Assembly (NCBI GenBank): GCA_038373885.1
Contig: JAWZYV010012341.1
Coordinates: forward strand, 496,001 to 560,000
Origin: Cheiracanthium punctorium
Taxonomy: Eukaryota > Arthropoda > Arachnida > Araneae > Cheiracanthiidae
DNA length: 64,000 nt
Direction: 5' to 3'
Shown here: piece after piece, positions 35,887 to 47,677 of the stretch
Layout: every line of letters starts with the position of its first letter
Numbering within the stretch: position 1 is the stretch's first letter
Notes under the pieces: model-generated
What the model was told of the DNA's origin: nothing
The model's database searches: none
The model's input: the letters and a program-made list of their open reading frames with translations, nothing else
Program-made: the position numbers and the translations under genes

Positions 35887-36719
35887 AGTAGAGTGGGTCG
35901 TTTTTCACTTTTTTTAAAAATTGATATCTCCTGTAGTGGGAAAAGTTGAGTATTGACATCAAATGTCTGTAATTTTTTTTTTTTGAAATTAAAATGTATT
36001 AAGACCACCCCCTCCCCCCTGCCAGGCTCACCAAATTTCACCAAATATGGTAAATTCAATGTTTTTATTTATTTTTTTGATTTTTTTCCTGCATTAAATT
36101 CTTTGACCGCCTGCAGTGGAAATAGTTGAATAATAAGACCTTTCGTTTGTGAAAAAAACAAATTATTGATATCATATCATATTTAAATATCCCCGTCATG
36201 CTTTTGAAATTTGTATAATTTGCTTTTTTTAATAAAGCGGTTCTTTCTTACCCTTACCATTTTCTCTCTACGATATTGTTCCGTTTAGTTTTAAATATTA
36301 CTGATCGATATTGAAATATTCTCTTCAACCCTTCAAAGAAGGGTGCACGGCCCAGATGATTTTACTGGAATTCCGGTTTAAAAAAAAAATGTGAGATCTC
36401 TCTAGATACTTTAGTTAGCATCCAAACGAAAATCGCGATTTTACTTGCCCATTTGCCCTAGATTCACAGACGAATGGTCTTATTATTTAACTATTTCTAC
36501 TACATGCGTTAAAAATTCTAATACTAAAAGAATTCAAAAATAAATACGAACATTGAATTATATATATTTGGTGAAATTTCAATGGACTGGCGGAGAGCCT
36601 TAATGTATTTTAATTTCAAAAAAAAAAAAATTACAGACATTTTATGTGAATACACAACTTTCCCCACCACAGGCGATTTCGATTTAAAAAAAAGTGGAAA
36701 ACGATCCATCCTACCCCGC
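35887..36719. mobile_element. Foldback element with about 270-bp inverted arms
   Basis: The left arm (35887-36160) and right arm (36450-36719) are inverted copies: GTCGTTTTTCACTTTTTTTAA, AAAATGTCTGTAATTTTTTT (with the long T run) and GAAATTAAAATGTATTAA recur inverted as the A-run side. Tips are only partly alike (AGTAGAGTGGGTCG and GCGGGGTAGGATGGATCG). It is flanked by AAC on both sides (35884-35886, 36720-36722), a possible 3-bp duplication. Non-coding; frames within it are artefacts of the arms. Confidence 0.8.
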
Positions 36720-36850
36720 AACCCTGATCTAAACGCCATTGAGAATTGATGGAATGAAATGGTTCAAACAATTTGTCGTGAAGGACATCTATTTCAAGTC
36801 ACAAATGATTTGAATATAGTTTTAGTTTCGATAAAATTAATACTTAGCTC
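36720..36850 (+). pseudogene. Tc1-like transposase C-terminal relic, interrupted by foldback element
   Basis: From 36722 the phase reads PDLNAIEN, stop, WNEMVQTICREGH, matching the (S/N)PDLN-PIENLW block around the last catalytic residue of Tc1 transposases. The upstream part (ending KARLQN at 35886) lies on the other side of the foldback element, in the same phase once that element and one AAC are discounted. One or more stops; long dead. Confidence 0.55.
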
Positions 36851-37829
36851 CAGGATTCCAATTATGATCATTTCTTAATCACGGAAATTTACGGAGTCAG
36901 TTTAGACATATGCCGTAGTAAAACTACACATCTTTTAGAAAAAAAAATGAAAAAAATGTACCGATATGCTAAATTTATTGATTCTCCTGGTAACTCCATT
37001 TATAAGTTTCTTCTCCTTAAATATATTTATTCAAACAAGAAAATTACAGAATATAGAAAATCAGTACTATAGTTTATAATTTAGTCCATATATCACATAA
37101 TGTTATTGTTTTAAAATTATGTATTTTCTTATTTGAATTATTTCCCCGATTTTTTTATCAGACATATTAAATTTAAAAGTTTTTTATAAGTTCATCTTTA
37201 CATTATTAATGCAAAGTTACATTTATGTAAAGCCTGTATAAATTAAATATTTATTTGAAAAATTTCAGAGTTTATAACTTTGTCTAAGAGTGTATATATA
37301 TTAATAAAACAGACTTGATTAGGAGAAAATAGGTAGTAAGTTTTACCTATTAATATGAAATAGCTTATGAGAAGGTTACACTTTAAATGATATAAACTAA
37401 AGAAATATTCAGAAGAAAACCAAATTCTCAGTGAATGTGTTTTTGCAGCCATGCCCTTGGAATTTTAAAGTATTAGCACATTAAACAGAACGAAAAACTC
37501 ATTTTGTGCAGTCCAAAATACTTTTGCAAATTCAAAAATATCAAAACAGTCATTGTATATCTCAATAAAAAATTTGATTCATTAAATAAATTGATAAAAA
37601 TGGCTTTGAATTCAAAATATCGATGCTTTCATACAGAAATCATACGCTAAATATTTAAGCAATATTAAATACGGACAGAACATTAAGAACGGTAAATTTT
37701 ATTTGTTTACTGTTAGATTTGCATAATTATTCGTTATATATAGTGCACCGTTCATTTTAAAATTCAACATTTTTAACACAATATATTTTCAAACCAATTC
37801 TACACACTTTAGAAGTAATTAGTTAAAAC

Positions 37830-37869
<40 letters not shown>

Positions 37870-38123
37870 ACAATTTATGAAGAATAAAACGATTTCTGTT
37901 TCCTTTAGATTTAACTTTTCCAGTGTAGAATAAAACAATTGACTGCAATGAAAATAGACAGTATCAAACTCAGAATTTTGTTTTACTTTTCTTTATTTAT
38001 TGAATGATTTTCTTTGTGAACAAACTAGTAAGAAGTCTCTTGAAGCTGTTATTGCTCTCTAGGGAAAATCATCCAGTGTCGTTACAGTATTTTTCCCTTT
38101 TCGATTTTTTCAATTGTGTTTTA

Positions 38124-38171
<48 letters not shown>

Positions 38172-41100
38172 AAAATATTTTAAATTACAGTTATAGTTTA
38201 GTATTATAAAGAGAATACGTGCTTTTTATTCATTTTCATGCGTCACAAAAAAATAACGTGCCGAAACTCGTGAATTTTTTAAATAATTAAAAAGAGAGAT
38301 GTAATGGTAGAGAAGTATTGTCTGAATAAAGATATTCTAGTGAATTTTGATTTTTCTTTTAACATACCAAAACAGATGTTTGGAAAAAATCGTCTATACT
38401 TGTTATACTCTATACTGACGTCAAAATTTTGGGAAAATCGTCAATACTTGCTATACTCTATACTGATGTCAATTTTTTGGGAAAGAAACTTCTTATAAAA
38501 TACATTTTCTTGCAATCATACTTTATAAGACTGTATATTCATATGATGTTAACTTTACTGCATGAAGAGTTGTTGATATTAGTTGAATTACGTAAATTGA
38601 GTAAATCTGAGCAGTGTAACTACCACACAACTTGCGGCTAAATGTAAGGCCAGTGTATTGTGTTGTAAGCTTGGAGTACTTTAATTTTCAGGTACAATCA
38701 TGTGATATTGTAACGTATTGCGTGGTTATAGTGTCCCTCAGTGACATCGCAAAACATTATGCCATACATTTAAATAATTAATAAATTTGAATGATATTGA
38801 ATATGCAGAAATTGGTTATTAAAAATGGAGAAATTTGTTATTAAAACCGTCTGTGCTAATTTACCTCTATATTAGTAGTATTTATGCTAGTGTATGATTT
38901 ACTATAAATCATACACTTATGTTAGTGAAAAAACCTGAACTTTGAAGCTCCTCATTAGTAATTTGTCAATTTTTTACTCTCAACCACTCTACGTTACATG
39001 CGTATTTCTTATAAGTTAATTGGCTAGAAATGAGAATAATATCAATTAACATTTGTTCGCTAGTAACGCTAGGCATTTATATTTTTTTTTCTATTTTCAT
39101 TTATTAAAATGTTCTGTTTGAGTATTTTTTGTCAATTTGTTTTTTTCTCTCAATTTTAATATACAGATGAAGTCTACAACCGATCTAATAAAAATATTTT
39201 AACATTACTATATCCGATGTATAAGAAAATGGATAAAAATGTGAGAGGATGAAAAAAATAAACGCAAGAAAGAATTATAAATATTATTCCAATACAAACA
39301 AAAATAATGATGATAAATTAAAGAAATTACATTATTTATAGAAATTCGTCGTTTTACCACCTGTATATATCATATGGCAATCGGGCCAGCAACTGAAACA
39401 TTAGTTCAACTGACAACTGTGAAATGTAACCAGCTAATCCGATTCCTTTCAGTCTTTTACTTCTTGTTACAAAGTAAAGAAAAGAATATTTGCTAAGGCA
39501 AGATACTATGCACACATTCTTTTCTGATTAATGATTCCAAACTTAATCTTAAAATAAATTATCTCCTGAAACTATAAAAATCGCAATTTCCCTTTCTGTT
39601 CAAACAATATTTTTTTAAAATACAGCTGAAGTGAACAAAAGTTAACTCTTTTGTCTAAATTTGAAAAATCTTATAGAAATCCAAAATTGTCGTATCATTA
39701 TTATTAAATATGTTCTTGATACTGCGGTAAAACAATGAAATGTATGAAGACATCAAACAAAAGTCTTCTTTTTAGTCCTTACAATGCCTTTCGCTTTCAC
39801 TCATCCAAGTATTGACCACCCAGGATGTTGCTTGACTTAGTGATCTAATAAGAAGTACTATTTTCCTGATGATACGGCTATTGACCAGCATCATTGGCTA
39901 ATAGATATCACAAGGTTACGAAATGGCACACTGATTACAACATAATTTTAGTTAAAAAGATTGAGATAATAGTACCTTGATTACTTCTAACACTTAATTC
40001 TAATTCTAACACACTTATTATACCACTGTTATTGCGGCAATGATGCACCCTACCCATTGTTTTCTCTTGATCTGGACAACTACTATGTCCGAGAAGAATG
40101 ATGAGTTTTTGAGTGGATACCTTTTTCAAAGTAAGCTAGCTCGTAAACATATTATGCTAGGGGATAGTAAAATCCAAATCTTCATAGAATATTTTGATTC
40201 TTAGTAGTTACAAAATACACTGGGTTCAGTCAAGTAAGAAAGCAACCACGCTACTAACCGGATGTTAGTGGACTTTGTCAGAGAAAAAAAATATTGTATA
40301 TTCGTGTTAGTTAAAAGTCCATTATTCTCGACTGCAACAAATACTTTTCTTCATGAAAAAGTATTTAATTGACAGCTATATTTTCTGTTCAAACAAACGA
40401 TTGGTTTGTTACCTAAAATATAAATCATACAAAATTTAAAGAAAATTTCTTAAAGCACTGTATTGTTTAACAATTATTTAGAAAAATAAGGTATATTTTA
40501 CTCTACAGTCTATTAATGAGATTAAGATAATGCATATGAATGAATTTGTGCTGCACGTAAAGAATATAATTTCAAGTTTAAAAAAAAAGTAAAACTAACA
40601 AAATTATGTTTCTGTGATCATAATTTTTAGCTCGTAAATAATGTGTTTATTCTGCTGTTTTTGCATAGGCAAAATCTTAAAAGTTTATATTTGGAAAAAA
40701 GGGGTATTTTGAAAAAAAAATATATTTATAATTAGCTTTATTTTTATGACATGTATCAATAAAATTATTATGGGTACTTTTTATATTGCTATAAGAAATC
40801 TTATATTTTCATTTTTATTAGCTGAAAGTTGCTCTGTAAACTAATTTTAATCTTCTAATTCCCATCTTTATGTTACAAATATTTCTTGTAGCAGTAGAAA
40901 GGAATTTTTTATTAATTTACCTTTTGAAAGGAAATTATTTAAAGTTACGAATAAAGCATTTAAATGCCCTTAAAGATTATCTCATGTAATCATATTATGT
41001 ATAACATACATTTCAACGTGCATCTTCCCTCATTTTAAGGATTGCATGACATAGATACATTTAACTCCGCAAAAATTTTAAATCTGGCTTTAGGTATAGA

Positions 41101-42264
41101 ACAGAGTAAAAAAAAATATATATATAAATAAAATGAAACCAACTTTACGTATTCTTCAGATTTACTCTTGAAAGAAACCAGATGTCAGAAATTACTATCA
41201 TTTCAGCCCCAACCGTGTTTACTTCTTTAAATTTCCCTTGGTAAAATCGAGCCAATTCAACGATGACTTTTACAGTTTTACGGGTTTCGGAGGCTACGGC
41301 AATATCAATAACGCTAAGCAGGAGTCGTTTCCAGACACTCGATCATAACATTCTCCAGAAATGGTTAGTCTGCTTTAAAAAATATGAGAGAGCAATAACA
41401 AGCGTTTTGTCGAATTTCCTTCGCCAGCTGTAGCCTTAAAAGAAGATAAACTACAGCAATGAAGACAGAAACTGAAGTATTCAGCACTCGCTCCAGAGTA
41501 TGCTCATACATCCCAGCTCGCGCAGTGATATAGCTTCCTATGAAAGAATTCGGCTTGCTAACGTGGTTTGATGCCATTCGACAGCGGAGAACTTCTAGGA
41601 ATTTTTCGGAATGACGTTATGAAGTTTCGTTCCGGTGTTGGCGGTGATTTTTGAATTCTTCGACGTTCAGTGTATTGTGAAGAGCATTAGAGGAGAATAT
41701 TTTATCTCCTATTTTGAGAGACATTGTTTTCATGAGAAAAGTGAAATTTATAATACTGTTATGCGCACTATATTCGTAGGAGATGTATAAATAAATGTTG
41801 TGTTTGTGTGTGCAAAAAGTGTACGAAATTTTTTTTTCTTTCGAAATCGCTTTTGTCGCAGTTAAGTTATACACTTCTTAGATACATTACTCAGAAAATA
41901 TTCTAGTGGAAATCCATTCTTGAATACCGGCACCCCAAGCACATTAAAAATATTTGAAAAAAAACATCTTTATTTTAAAAATATTCAAAAAAATAGAAGA
42001 AGTAATTGCTTATGCAGTCGGATGAAAATTATATAAAATTATTATTGCAAGTAGTATCTTAATCTGAATTAGTTGAAAAATTACGAAAGAAACTAAGTTA
42101 TAATAGCGTTTTAGATACGAGCAAATAAAACTCTTTTAAACAATATTTTTACTTAGCAATTATTTCACAATTTAGAAAATCTATTTAAGACGAATCTCTA
42201 ACTATACCGGTTCTGCCCGGAGATAGTAACAAGCTTTAATTCTTTATCGATTAGAGACGGGGCA
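36851..42264. other. Unassigned AT-rich sequence
   Basis: (TA)n at 37834-37865 and 38129-38168; a 49-bp direct duplication at 38381-38478 (ATCGTC(T/A)ATACTTG...TATACTCTATACTGA). A GC-richer patch at about 41180-41760 includes a minus-strand frame 41365-41577 with one hydrophobic segment (SVSVFIAVVYLLL), not recognised. No gene supported. Confidence 0.45.
38381..38478 (+). repeat. 49-bp tandem duplication
   Basis: Two adjacent copies of a unit containing AAAATCGTC, ATACTTG and TATACTCTATACTGA, differing at a handful of positions. Confidence 0.75.
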
Positions 42265-42815
42265 ATGGAGAAATTGCTCAAAGTGAAAAAGATTACGTTA
42301 AGAAAACAATTCATCTCGTTAATTTTCAAAAAGTGACAATTTTCAAATTTGTATATGACCCCCGAACAAAAAGTTCCCAATTACGAAAAATGTGCCCCAT
42401 ACACTTATAACTCGATGTACAAAATTTGAGAATTATATCCTACTGAGTGTCAGAGATATATGCTGCTTTAAACCACTAACTCAAAACAAAACAATCACGC
42501 CGGCTGATCCCCGTTTAGGCGTCATGAAGGAATTACGAAAGAAAATGACTTTTTGCACGCTGGCAATAAAAGTTCATTCAAATTTATGTTTACTGCCTGT
42601 CTGTTTCGTTTAAAAATAACGCTGAGTTGTTAAATGGTGAAAAGCTGAAATTTTGTACATCGCCTCATTTGTGTATGCAACACATTTTACTGATTGAGAG
42701 TTCTTTTGCATGGAGGTCGTATACGAATTTAAAAAATGTCAATTTTTGAAAATAAACGATGGGATTTTTTTTCTTAGCGTAATCCTTTTTTCCTGTCTTA
42801 TTTTGAGTATTTTCA
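42265..42815. mobile_element. Foldback element with about 170-bp inverted arms
   Basis: 42265-42440 and 42635-42815 are inverted copies at moderate identity: AAAGATTACGTTAAGAAAA, ATTTTCAAAAAGTGACA, GTATATGACC and CGATGTACAAAATTTGAG on the left each have inverted counterparts on the right. Frames at 42198 and 42392 overlap the arms and are not genes. Family not recognised. Confidence 0.7.
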
Positions 42816-43237
42816 TCATATTATATTGACCACATACCTCTAATGGATAGAACTCAAAGCTTTCTTGGACAATTTGTAAATTAACTGATAATTTTCTGTA
42901 TATCTAATGCAGATACATTGTTTTGTACTTTATTGATTTAGGCTAGTACAACTCTTTTGATATCAATACAGTACTCACTAAAAAGTTTGCGCACTTACAG
43001 TGTACAGATATGTGCACAGGGGATGCACACTGCATGTGCACACTGAGCTGCTGCGTATAATTGTGCATTCAGAATGCACAATTGATTAGAACCTTATGGT
43101 TAATATAAGGTCAAAAATTTAATCCAAAATAAAACTGTTAAAAATTCTGGTGGGAAAGCTCCCGAAAAAAACGGGAGAGTTCACAGCTCTGCTTTGGTTG
43201 TACTGCTTGAATTTTTTAACAGAAAAAGAAGCGACTA

Positions 43238-43471
43238 CACTGCACAAAAAGTCTGTCAAATTTACAGTAAAAACTGTCAGCCAGGACACCAGTCTATTTC
43301 AGATTTTTTTACAAAAGTCTTCCGTAAATTTTACAGATTCTTTGTTTATTTTACAGAAATCTTCCGTATACGGAAAAACATACGGAAAATTTCTGTAAAA
43401 TATACGGAAATAAACTGACATCCTGGCTGACAGTTTTTTTTCTGTCAGCTTAACATTTTTTTTTGGCAGTG
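43238..43471. mobile_element. MITE with CACTGC ends, TA duplication, inside an ORF
   Basis: A 234-bp element, flanked by TA on both sides (43236-43237, 43472-43473). The left end CACTGCACAAAAAGTCTGTC and right end (inverted) CACTGCCAAAAAAAAATGTT pair. An internal block AAACTGTCAGCCAGGA is present on both arms, and the centre has paired TTCCGTATACGGAA-like segments. Its ends supply the last residues and stop of the adjoining minus-strand ORF. Frames 43150-43418 lie in it and are not genes. Confidence 0.85.
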
Positions 43472-43918
43472 TAGCTGAGCTACAGAGTTACAAGCATTTA
43501 CAATAAGAGATGCAATGTTATGTGGGAGACTGCTATTGTTTCTCAATTCAGAAAAATTGGATAAGATTTCATGTCTAAGAGCTTCCTTTGAATCAACATC
43601 TGGCTCATTTTGTTGTGAGTACGTGCTCTCTACCTCCATTGGCTGAACCTCATCATACACATTATCATCCTCAGCATTTTTAACGACTTCTGACAACAAA
43701 CTAGGAACAAAAGTTACTTTTTCGATCGTTGATAAGTTATATTTTTCAATTTGTTTCACCAGATTAAATATATTTGTACATGTACTTTTGCACCCATCCT
43801 GACGACATTTCATACGGAATGTTAAGCCCCATGTAAACTGATGATTGCGAAAATGTTTTTTAATAGAAATCAAATTAAATAATTCGATGTTCTTGTTATA
43901 AATGCTGCATAAAAACAT
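43472..43918 (-). pseudogene. Zinc-finger-like ORF truncated by the MITE
   Basis: Unidentified protein of 149 codons before the MITE. The N-terminal part (MFLCSIYN...KKHFRNHQFTWGLTFRMKCRQDGC) looks like a degenerate C2H2-type pair with a C-RQDGC motif, seen in multicopy transposon-related proteins of animals; several zinc ligands are missing. An acidic middle (EDDNVYDEVQPMEVE) and a helical end (EALRHEILSNFSELRNNSSL) follow. If the MITE and one TA are discounted the phase stays open for 38 more codons to 43119. Composition is richer than the surroundings. A possible splice acceptor (TTTCGCAG) lies just upstream at about 43931-43938, so the ATG may not be the true start. It sits inside the CACTA-tipped element. 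Confidence 0.5.
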
Positions 43919-44680
43919 TCTACCTTTTTACTGCGAAATTAATAATAATAATAAGTATAAATAAAAGATTTACCTTTCATTTGATAGCTAAAATACAAAA
44001 CCCGGTAACACGTTTTGAATTGTCTCGTTGCTCGATAAGGAAATAAAAAAAATGCGGCGCTGCACATGTTGCAGCATCGCAGCATAGCTTCCAATAGGAA
44101 TTATATGAATTTACCTTTTAACGAATGGCCCCCAAGAAGTACTTAACTAAATTAAATTTATGTATAATTAAGAAACTTATTTTTAATTTAATCTATATCC
44201 ATCTATTCATAATTATTTTTTAAAAACCAGAAATTCAGTGTATCTCTGACGTCAAGACTTTAGTCATGACGTCAGTGTTCGTCAAACTATTGTGCAATGA
44301 TCGTGAAAATAGTATGTACGCTCACGGATTGCACATTGATTGTGCGGTTAGAGGGTGCACAATTTTTTTAGTGTAGGCACTCGTTTTTACAAGCCTCTTT
44401 TTAACGAACCCTTCCGGTCGTAACGAACCAGTAAGTGGCCCTGATGCATTACCATAGACCATGTTACGACTGGACTGTCCCTGACCATATTAATATATAA
44501 TTTTAGCAGATATATCATTTCTACTTTCCGAACATGAATGGAGCATAATAATTTTCATTGCTTGTAATTTGCTAACTACATTTTTGCGAACTACATTGTT
44601 TATACTGTGTTATAATTTGCTAACTACACATTGCGAACTACATTGCTTAATAACTGCATTTCTTAAATGCAATACCAATT

Positions 44681-44777
44681 AAGAAAAGTATTGCATTTCT
44701 ACTTTCCGAACATGTACCATGTAAGAAAAGTATTGCATTTCTATTTTCCGAACATGTACAATGTAAGAAAAATAATG
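44681..44777 (+). repeat. 42-bp tandem repeat
   Basis: Units start AAGAAAAGTATTGCATTTCT at 44681 and 44723, with a partial third at 44765; each includes TTTCCGAACATGTA. Because 42 is divisible by 3, the minus-strand frame 44647-44844 shows a 14-residue repeat (FLHCTCSENRNAIL / FLHGTCSESRNAIL), which is a by-product and not evidence of a gene. Confidence 0.85.
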
Positions 44778-44939
44778 CATTCATGAAAAAATTCGACTGT
44801 GAGCTTTCGATGTATTTACACACTTTTCGGGACACTGAATTCATCTATGCTACTTTTAAGGTGATGTATGTACGTATGTACGTGTGTATATATGCATATA
44901 CATATACTTATGTCTGTGTGTGTGTGTGTGCACGTGATT

Positions 44940-45360
44940 GTAGCTCTTAAACTGTGCCCTCGATTGAGCTCAAATTTGGTATATATATTATAGATCAACC
45001 TGGTACGACTGGTATTCTTTTTGGTGTGCATAAAACAGAGTTTTTATAGGGTACGAAAAATAATTTTTATACATTACAGCCTATGGGTGCAAATTTTCGA
45101 CAGTGTGCTAGCGTCTAAACGGTGCATCGACTCAGAACAAATTGTGAACTTGACCTATAACATACATAACTATATATTCTAGGTCACAGTCAAATGACCT
45201 GAGTATAGAACTGACAGTTTGTTTTCACAGTGTTACAAACATAATTTTTATTCATTACGGCCTATGACGCAAATTATTTTAAGTCCATTAGTGTCTAAAT
45301 GGTGCACCCGAATAACCTCGAATTCTGTATATATATTATATGTAACGGTCACACAAACTT
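44940..45360 (+). repeat. Diverged about 180-bp tandem repeat, 2-3 units
   Basis: TAATTTTTATACATTACAGC (45061) and TAATTTTTATTCATTACGGC (45242) are 181 bp apart, each followed by CCTATG...GCAAATT and then a GTCTAAA(C/T)GGTGCA block (about 45113, 45293). A third weaker copy of the latter block is at about 44945 (CTCTTAAACTGTGCCCTCGA). Preceded by (TG)n at 44914-44930. Confidence 0.7.
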
Positions 45361-45522
45361 TACAGATTTAGGTAAGTGTAGGTCTTATATTTTCATTACA
45401 AGATAATAAGAAAGAATTCTTATAAATTAAGATCAAGTATCCGATCAAGATTGCATTTTACGACTCTACTTTACGAACTAGTTGAGTGATCTGTACGATA
45501 TCGTAAAAACGAACGTTGACTG

Positions 45523-47179
45523 TATTTAAAAAAATAACTTGTGCATTGGTTTTAAACGTAAAATGAATATTTTGATGCTATTAATCTGAATCTTCGTCAT
45601 ACTTTTTACAATTGTCTTTCACCCGCATACATTTGTACTCATACCATTCATATTTATGCTCCTTTAAGTGCTTACGCTCGCGGTATTTTAATAGACTGAT
45701 AAGTTTGTATCGAGAATCAAAGTATCGCTATTGCTGTTCGAAAATGAAAAAAAAAAACATTGGACAGAAAATTATTAGTAAAATTCATCTTTAAGAAATG
45801 TATTATTGTGTCATTTATAAAACGTACGTAATACGGGAGACACGTGCTTTGTTAGAATTTGTGAACTAAACCGATCAAAGACATCATTCAGGGTGTGTCT
45901 TTACAATTGATGATAACTCTAGAGTAATATAGCAGGAGAATGAATAATACCTGACTATTTCTATCAGAGATTGCGTTCATTATTTATGAAATATTTAAGA
46001 GAAAGGAGAATTTTCTTACGTAAAATAAGACTTAACTGTTTAATGCAGCTTCTTTTTAACAAGAAGTGTCTTGGAAATTGATCATAATCTTATTATATGA
46101 ATATGCGCTATAATTTTTATTTAATAAAATACATTTCGTGGTGTATTCATGTTCTAGCAATTCATTTTATATCTTCAAACACAAATGTCCAGTGTTTGTA
46201 GTGTAGTATAATGTGGTACAGATTTGACATTCTTCTTCCGTTCTCAATAATCTCTATGTTATTGCATGTGATATATTTCATTATTGTTGGTCTGATTATT
46301 CTTTTTGTCAAGATTGACTCTCGTTTAACTAAATTAAAAATATATACGTCATGATTTTAAGTTTAATTTTATATATCCCATTTCATTGGAGGCGATTATG
46401 CAGTTAGAACAAAAACACCAATTTTGTAATTTTCTGTGTGTACTTGACCACATATTTTGTGAATTTTGAATTCAAAATACCTCTAAATGTTGTGATTACG
46501 AAAATGCGACCGATACCATAATGTCATGTTTTCCCTGTGTCCCATTATTTAATTATTACAATGTTTAGAAAGATACTATTTGTGCAGATTTTTTTTGTTA
46601 GGAATGCCATCATTCCTATACATTACTCTACCTTATGCAAACTCATTCTAATGTGCCCACCATTACAGTGCAGCATGCGATACATATCTTAATACGACGA
46701 TTTCCTATGTTAATTTATCTTGTTTTGTGCATTTGTTATTGTCTGAAGAGATTGCCACCAACTGTTGCAGCTTGTAAATGGTTTTTTGCTTTTGGCGTAG
46801 CTGCTTATGCAGATTTCATTCATATGGGACTTCACAGCTCCATCTGCAAATTGCCGTTAAGTATGATTTCATTTATTAATGGCTAGTGCTCTAATATGTT
46901 ACTAATGACTGAAATTAGTACTCGCATTAATTTAATTTATATATAATGTTTAACGGTTTTATAAAAAAATAGTGCAGTTTTTTAATTTTATAATAGAAAT
47001 ACTAATTAGTAATGCTTGCTTGGTATCTTCGAAGAATACTACTGTTTGATTGAAGGAAAATAAGTTTTAAAAATCTATTATAAAATCAGCCCTCACGTCT
47101 ACATTTGTAAAACTTAGTATTGAAATGAATATTTATTTACTTCTGTTTCTTCAAGACAGCATATAAAATAAATTTTGTC
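45523..47179. other. Unassigned
   Basis: No gene recognised. A frame at 46635-46886 (hydrophobic, some Cys) has no identifiable family and no supporting context. Confidence 0.4.
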
Positions 47180-47410
47180 AACGGGAGCCGTTAAATTAAA
47201 ATTCTTTAAACGTCGATCGCGTAAGACGTTATCATTGAAAAAAAACTTGCTCCAGGTTGAATGGATATTTCTTGAAGAGATTCAGGATCGTGCTGTCAAT
47301 TCAAATAAGCAAAACGATTGACTTCTTGATAGAACAGGAAATAAAAGGGCGAACAAGTTCCACTAAGAATGAAGAAAGGAAACTTCATTTTTGTCATACA
47401 TGCTGTTTTC
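47180..47410 (+). repeat. Duplicated promoter-plus-first-exon block, copy 1
   Basis: Direct copy of 48114-48350 at roughly 80% identity by eye, about 940 bp apart. Shared blocks: CCGTTAAATTAAAATTCTTT, GTAAGACGTTAT, AGGATCGT, ATAGAACAGGA, ATAAAAGGGCGA and ATGAAGAAAGGAAAC. Conservation of 190 bp upstream of the ATG as well as of the exon suggests duplication of a gene with its promoter. Confidence 0.82.
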
Positions 47411-47447
47411 GTCTTTCTCTTTAATAGCAATAGAATGAACGCTAAAG
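47369..47447 (+). CDS. Candidate first coding exon of a small secreted protein (signal peptide)
   Basis: ATG at 47369 opens 26 codons plus one base, ending at a good splice donor (AAAG|GTGAGA, 47448-47449). The peptide has the plan of a signal peptide: MKKGN, then a hydrophobic core FIFVIHAVFVFLF, then polar NSNRMNA with a plausible cleavage after Ala25. Arthropod secreted peptides, venom components included, often have such a separate signal exon, but nothing here identifies the mature product. Support comes from the paralogous copy at 48316. An ATAAAAG motif 28 bases before the ATG is too close to be the TATA box of a transcript containing this ATG, so transcription would start further upstream. 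No transcript evidence. Confidence 0.45.
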
Positions 47448-47677
47448 GTGAGATCCAGCATCTATACTAGAAATTGCCATTCGTAAAATAGCTTTTTAGA
47501 TCTTCGAATTAAGTTTAGAGAGGTTTTTTCGCACTTTCTTGCAAAATGCTCTGAATTTTACGTAACTGGATATTTCGCATCATTGATATTTTATTAGAGA
47601 TAAAAGCTCTATACTCAACAAAAGCTTAAATTTAGAAATGAAATAAAATATAAGATGTAAAAGAAATTTTTCCGCAG

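Larger units (their letters stand above)
42976..44373. mobile_element. Putative CACTA-tipped DNA element, 1.4 kb
   Basis: 19-bp inverted ends CACTAAAAAGTTTGCGCAC (42976-42994) and, inverted, CACTAAAAAAATTGTGCAC (44373-44355) agree at 16 of 19 positions. Next to both ends lie repeated TGTGCA/TGCACA motifs (left: 43012-43082; right: about 44290-44345), the arrangement expected of subterminal transposase sites in CACTA/EnSpm elements. Inside are the minus-strand ORF 43472-43918 and a nested MITE. No clear target duplication; no recognisable transposase, so a non-autonomous or gene-fragment-carrying copy. Confidence 0.5.
44380..45522. mobile_element. Possible pogo/Tigger-like relic
   Basis: The right end inverted reads CAGTCAACGTTCGTTTTTAC, with TA following. 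The left has CACTCGTTTTTAC and then TTTTTAACGAACCC and GTCGTAACGAACC, AACGAAC-type motifs common near pogo ends. The extreme left tip is not matched and no transposase is readable. It encloses the tandem repeats below. Confidence 0.4.

Noticed and set aside
43150..43418. Two overlapping plus-strand frames
   Set aside because: They lie in the inverted-repeat MITE, and their repeated phrases mirror its palindromic parts.
44647..44844. Minus-strand frame with a 14-residue repeat
   Set aside because: The repeat is the 42-bp DNA tandem read in frame; no other coding evidence.
46635..46886. 83-residue hydrophobic frame as a membrane protein gene
   Set aside because: No family resemblance, no splice or promoter context; open frames of this size are common here.
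47341..47347. ATAAAAG as a TATA box for the secreted-protein candidate
   Set aside because: Only 28 bases before the ATG, so initiation about 30 bases downstream would miss the start codon.
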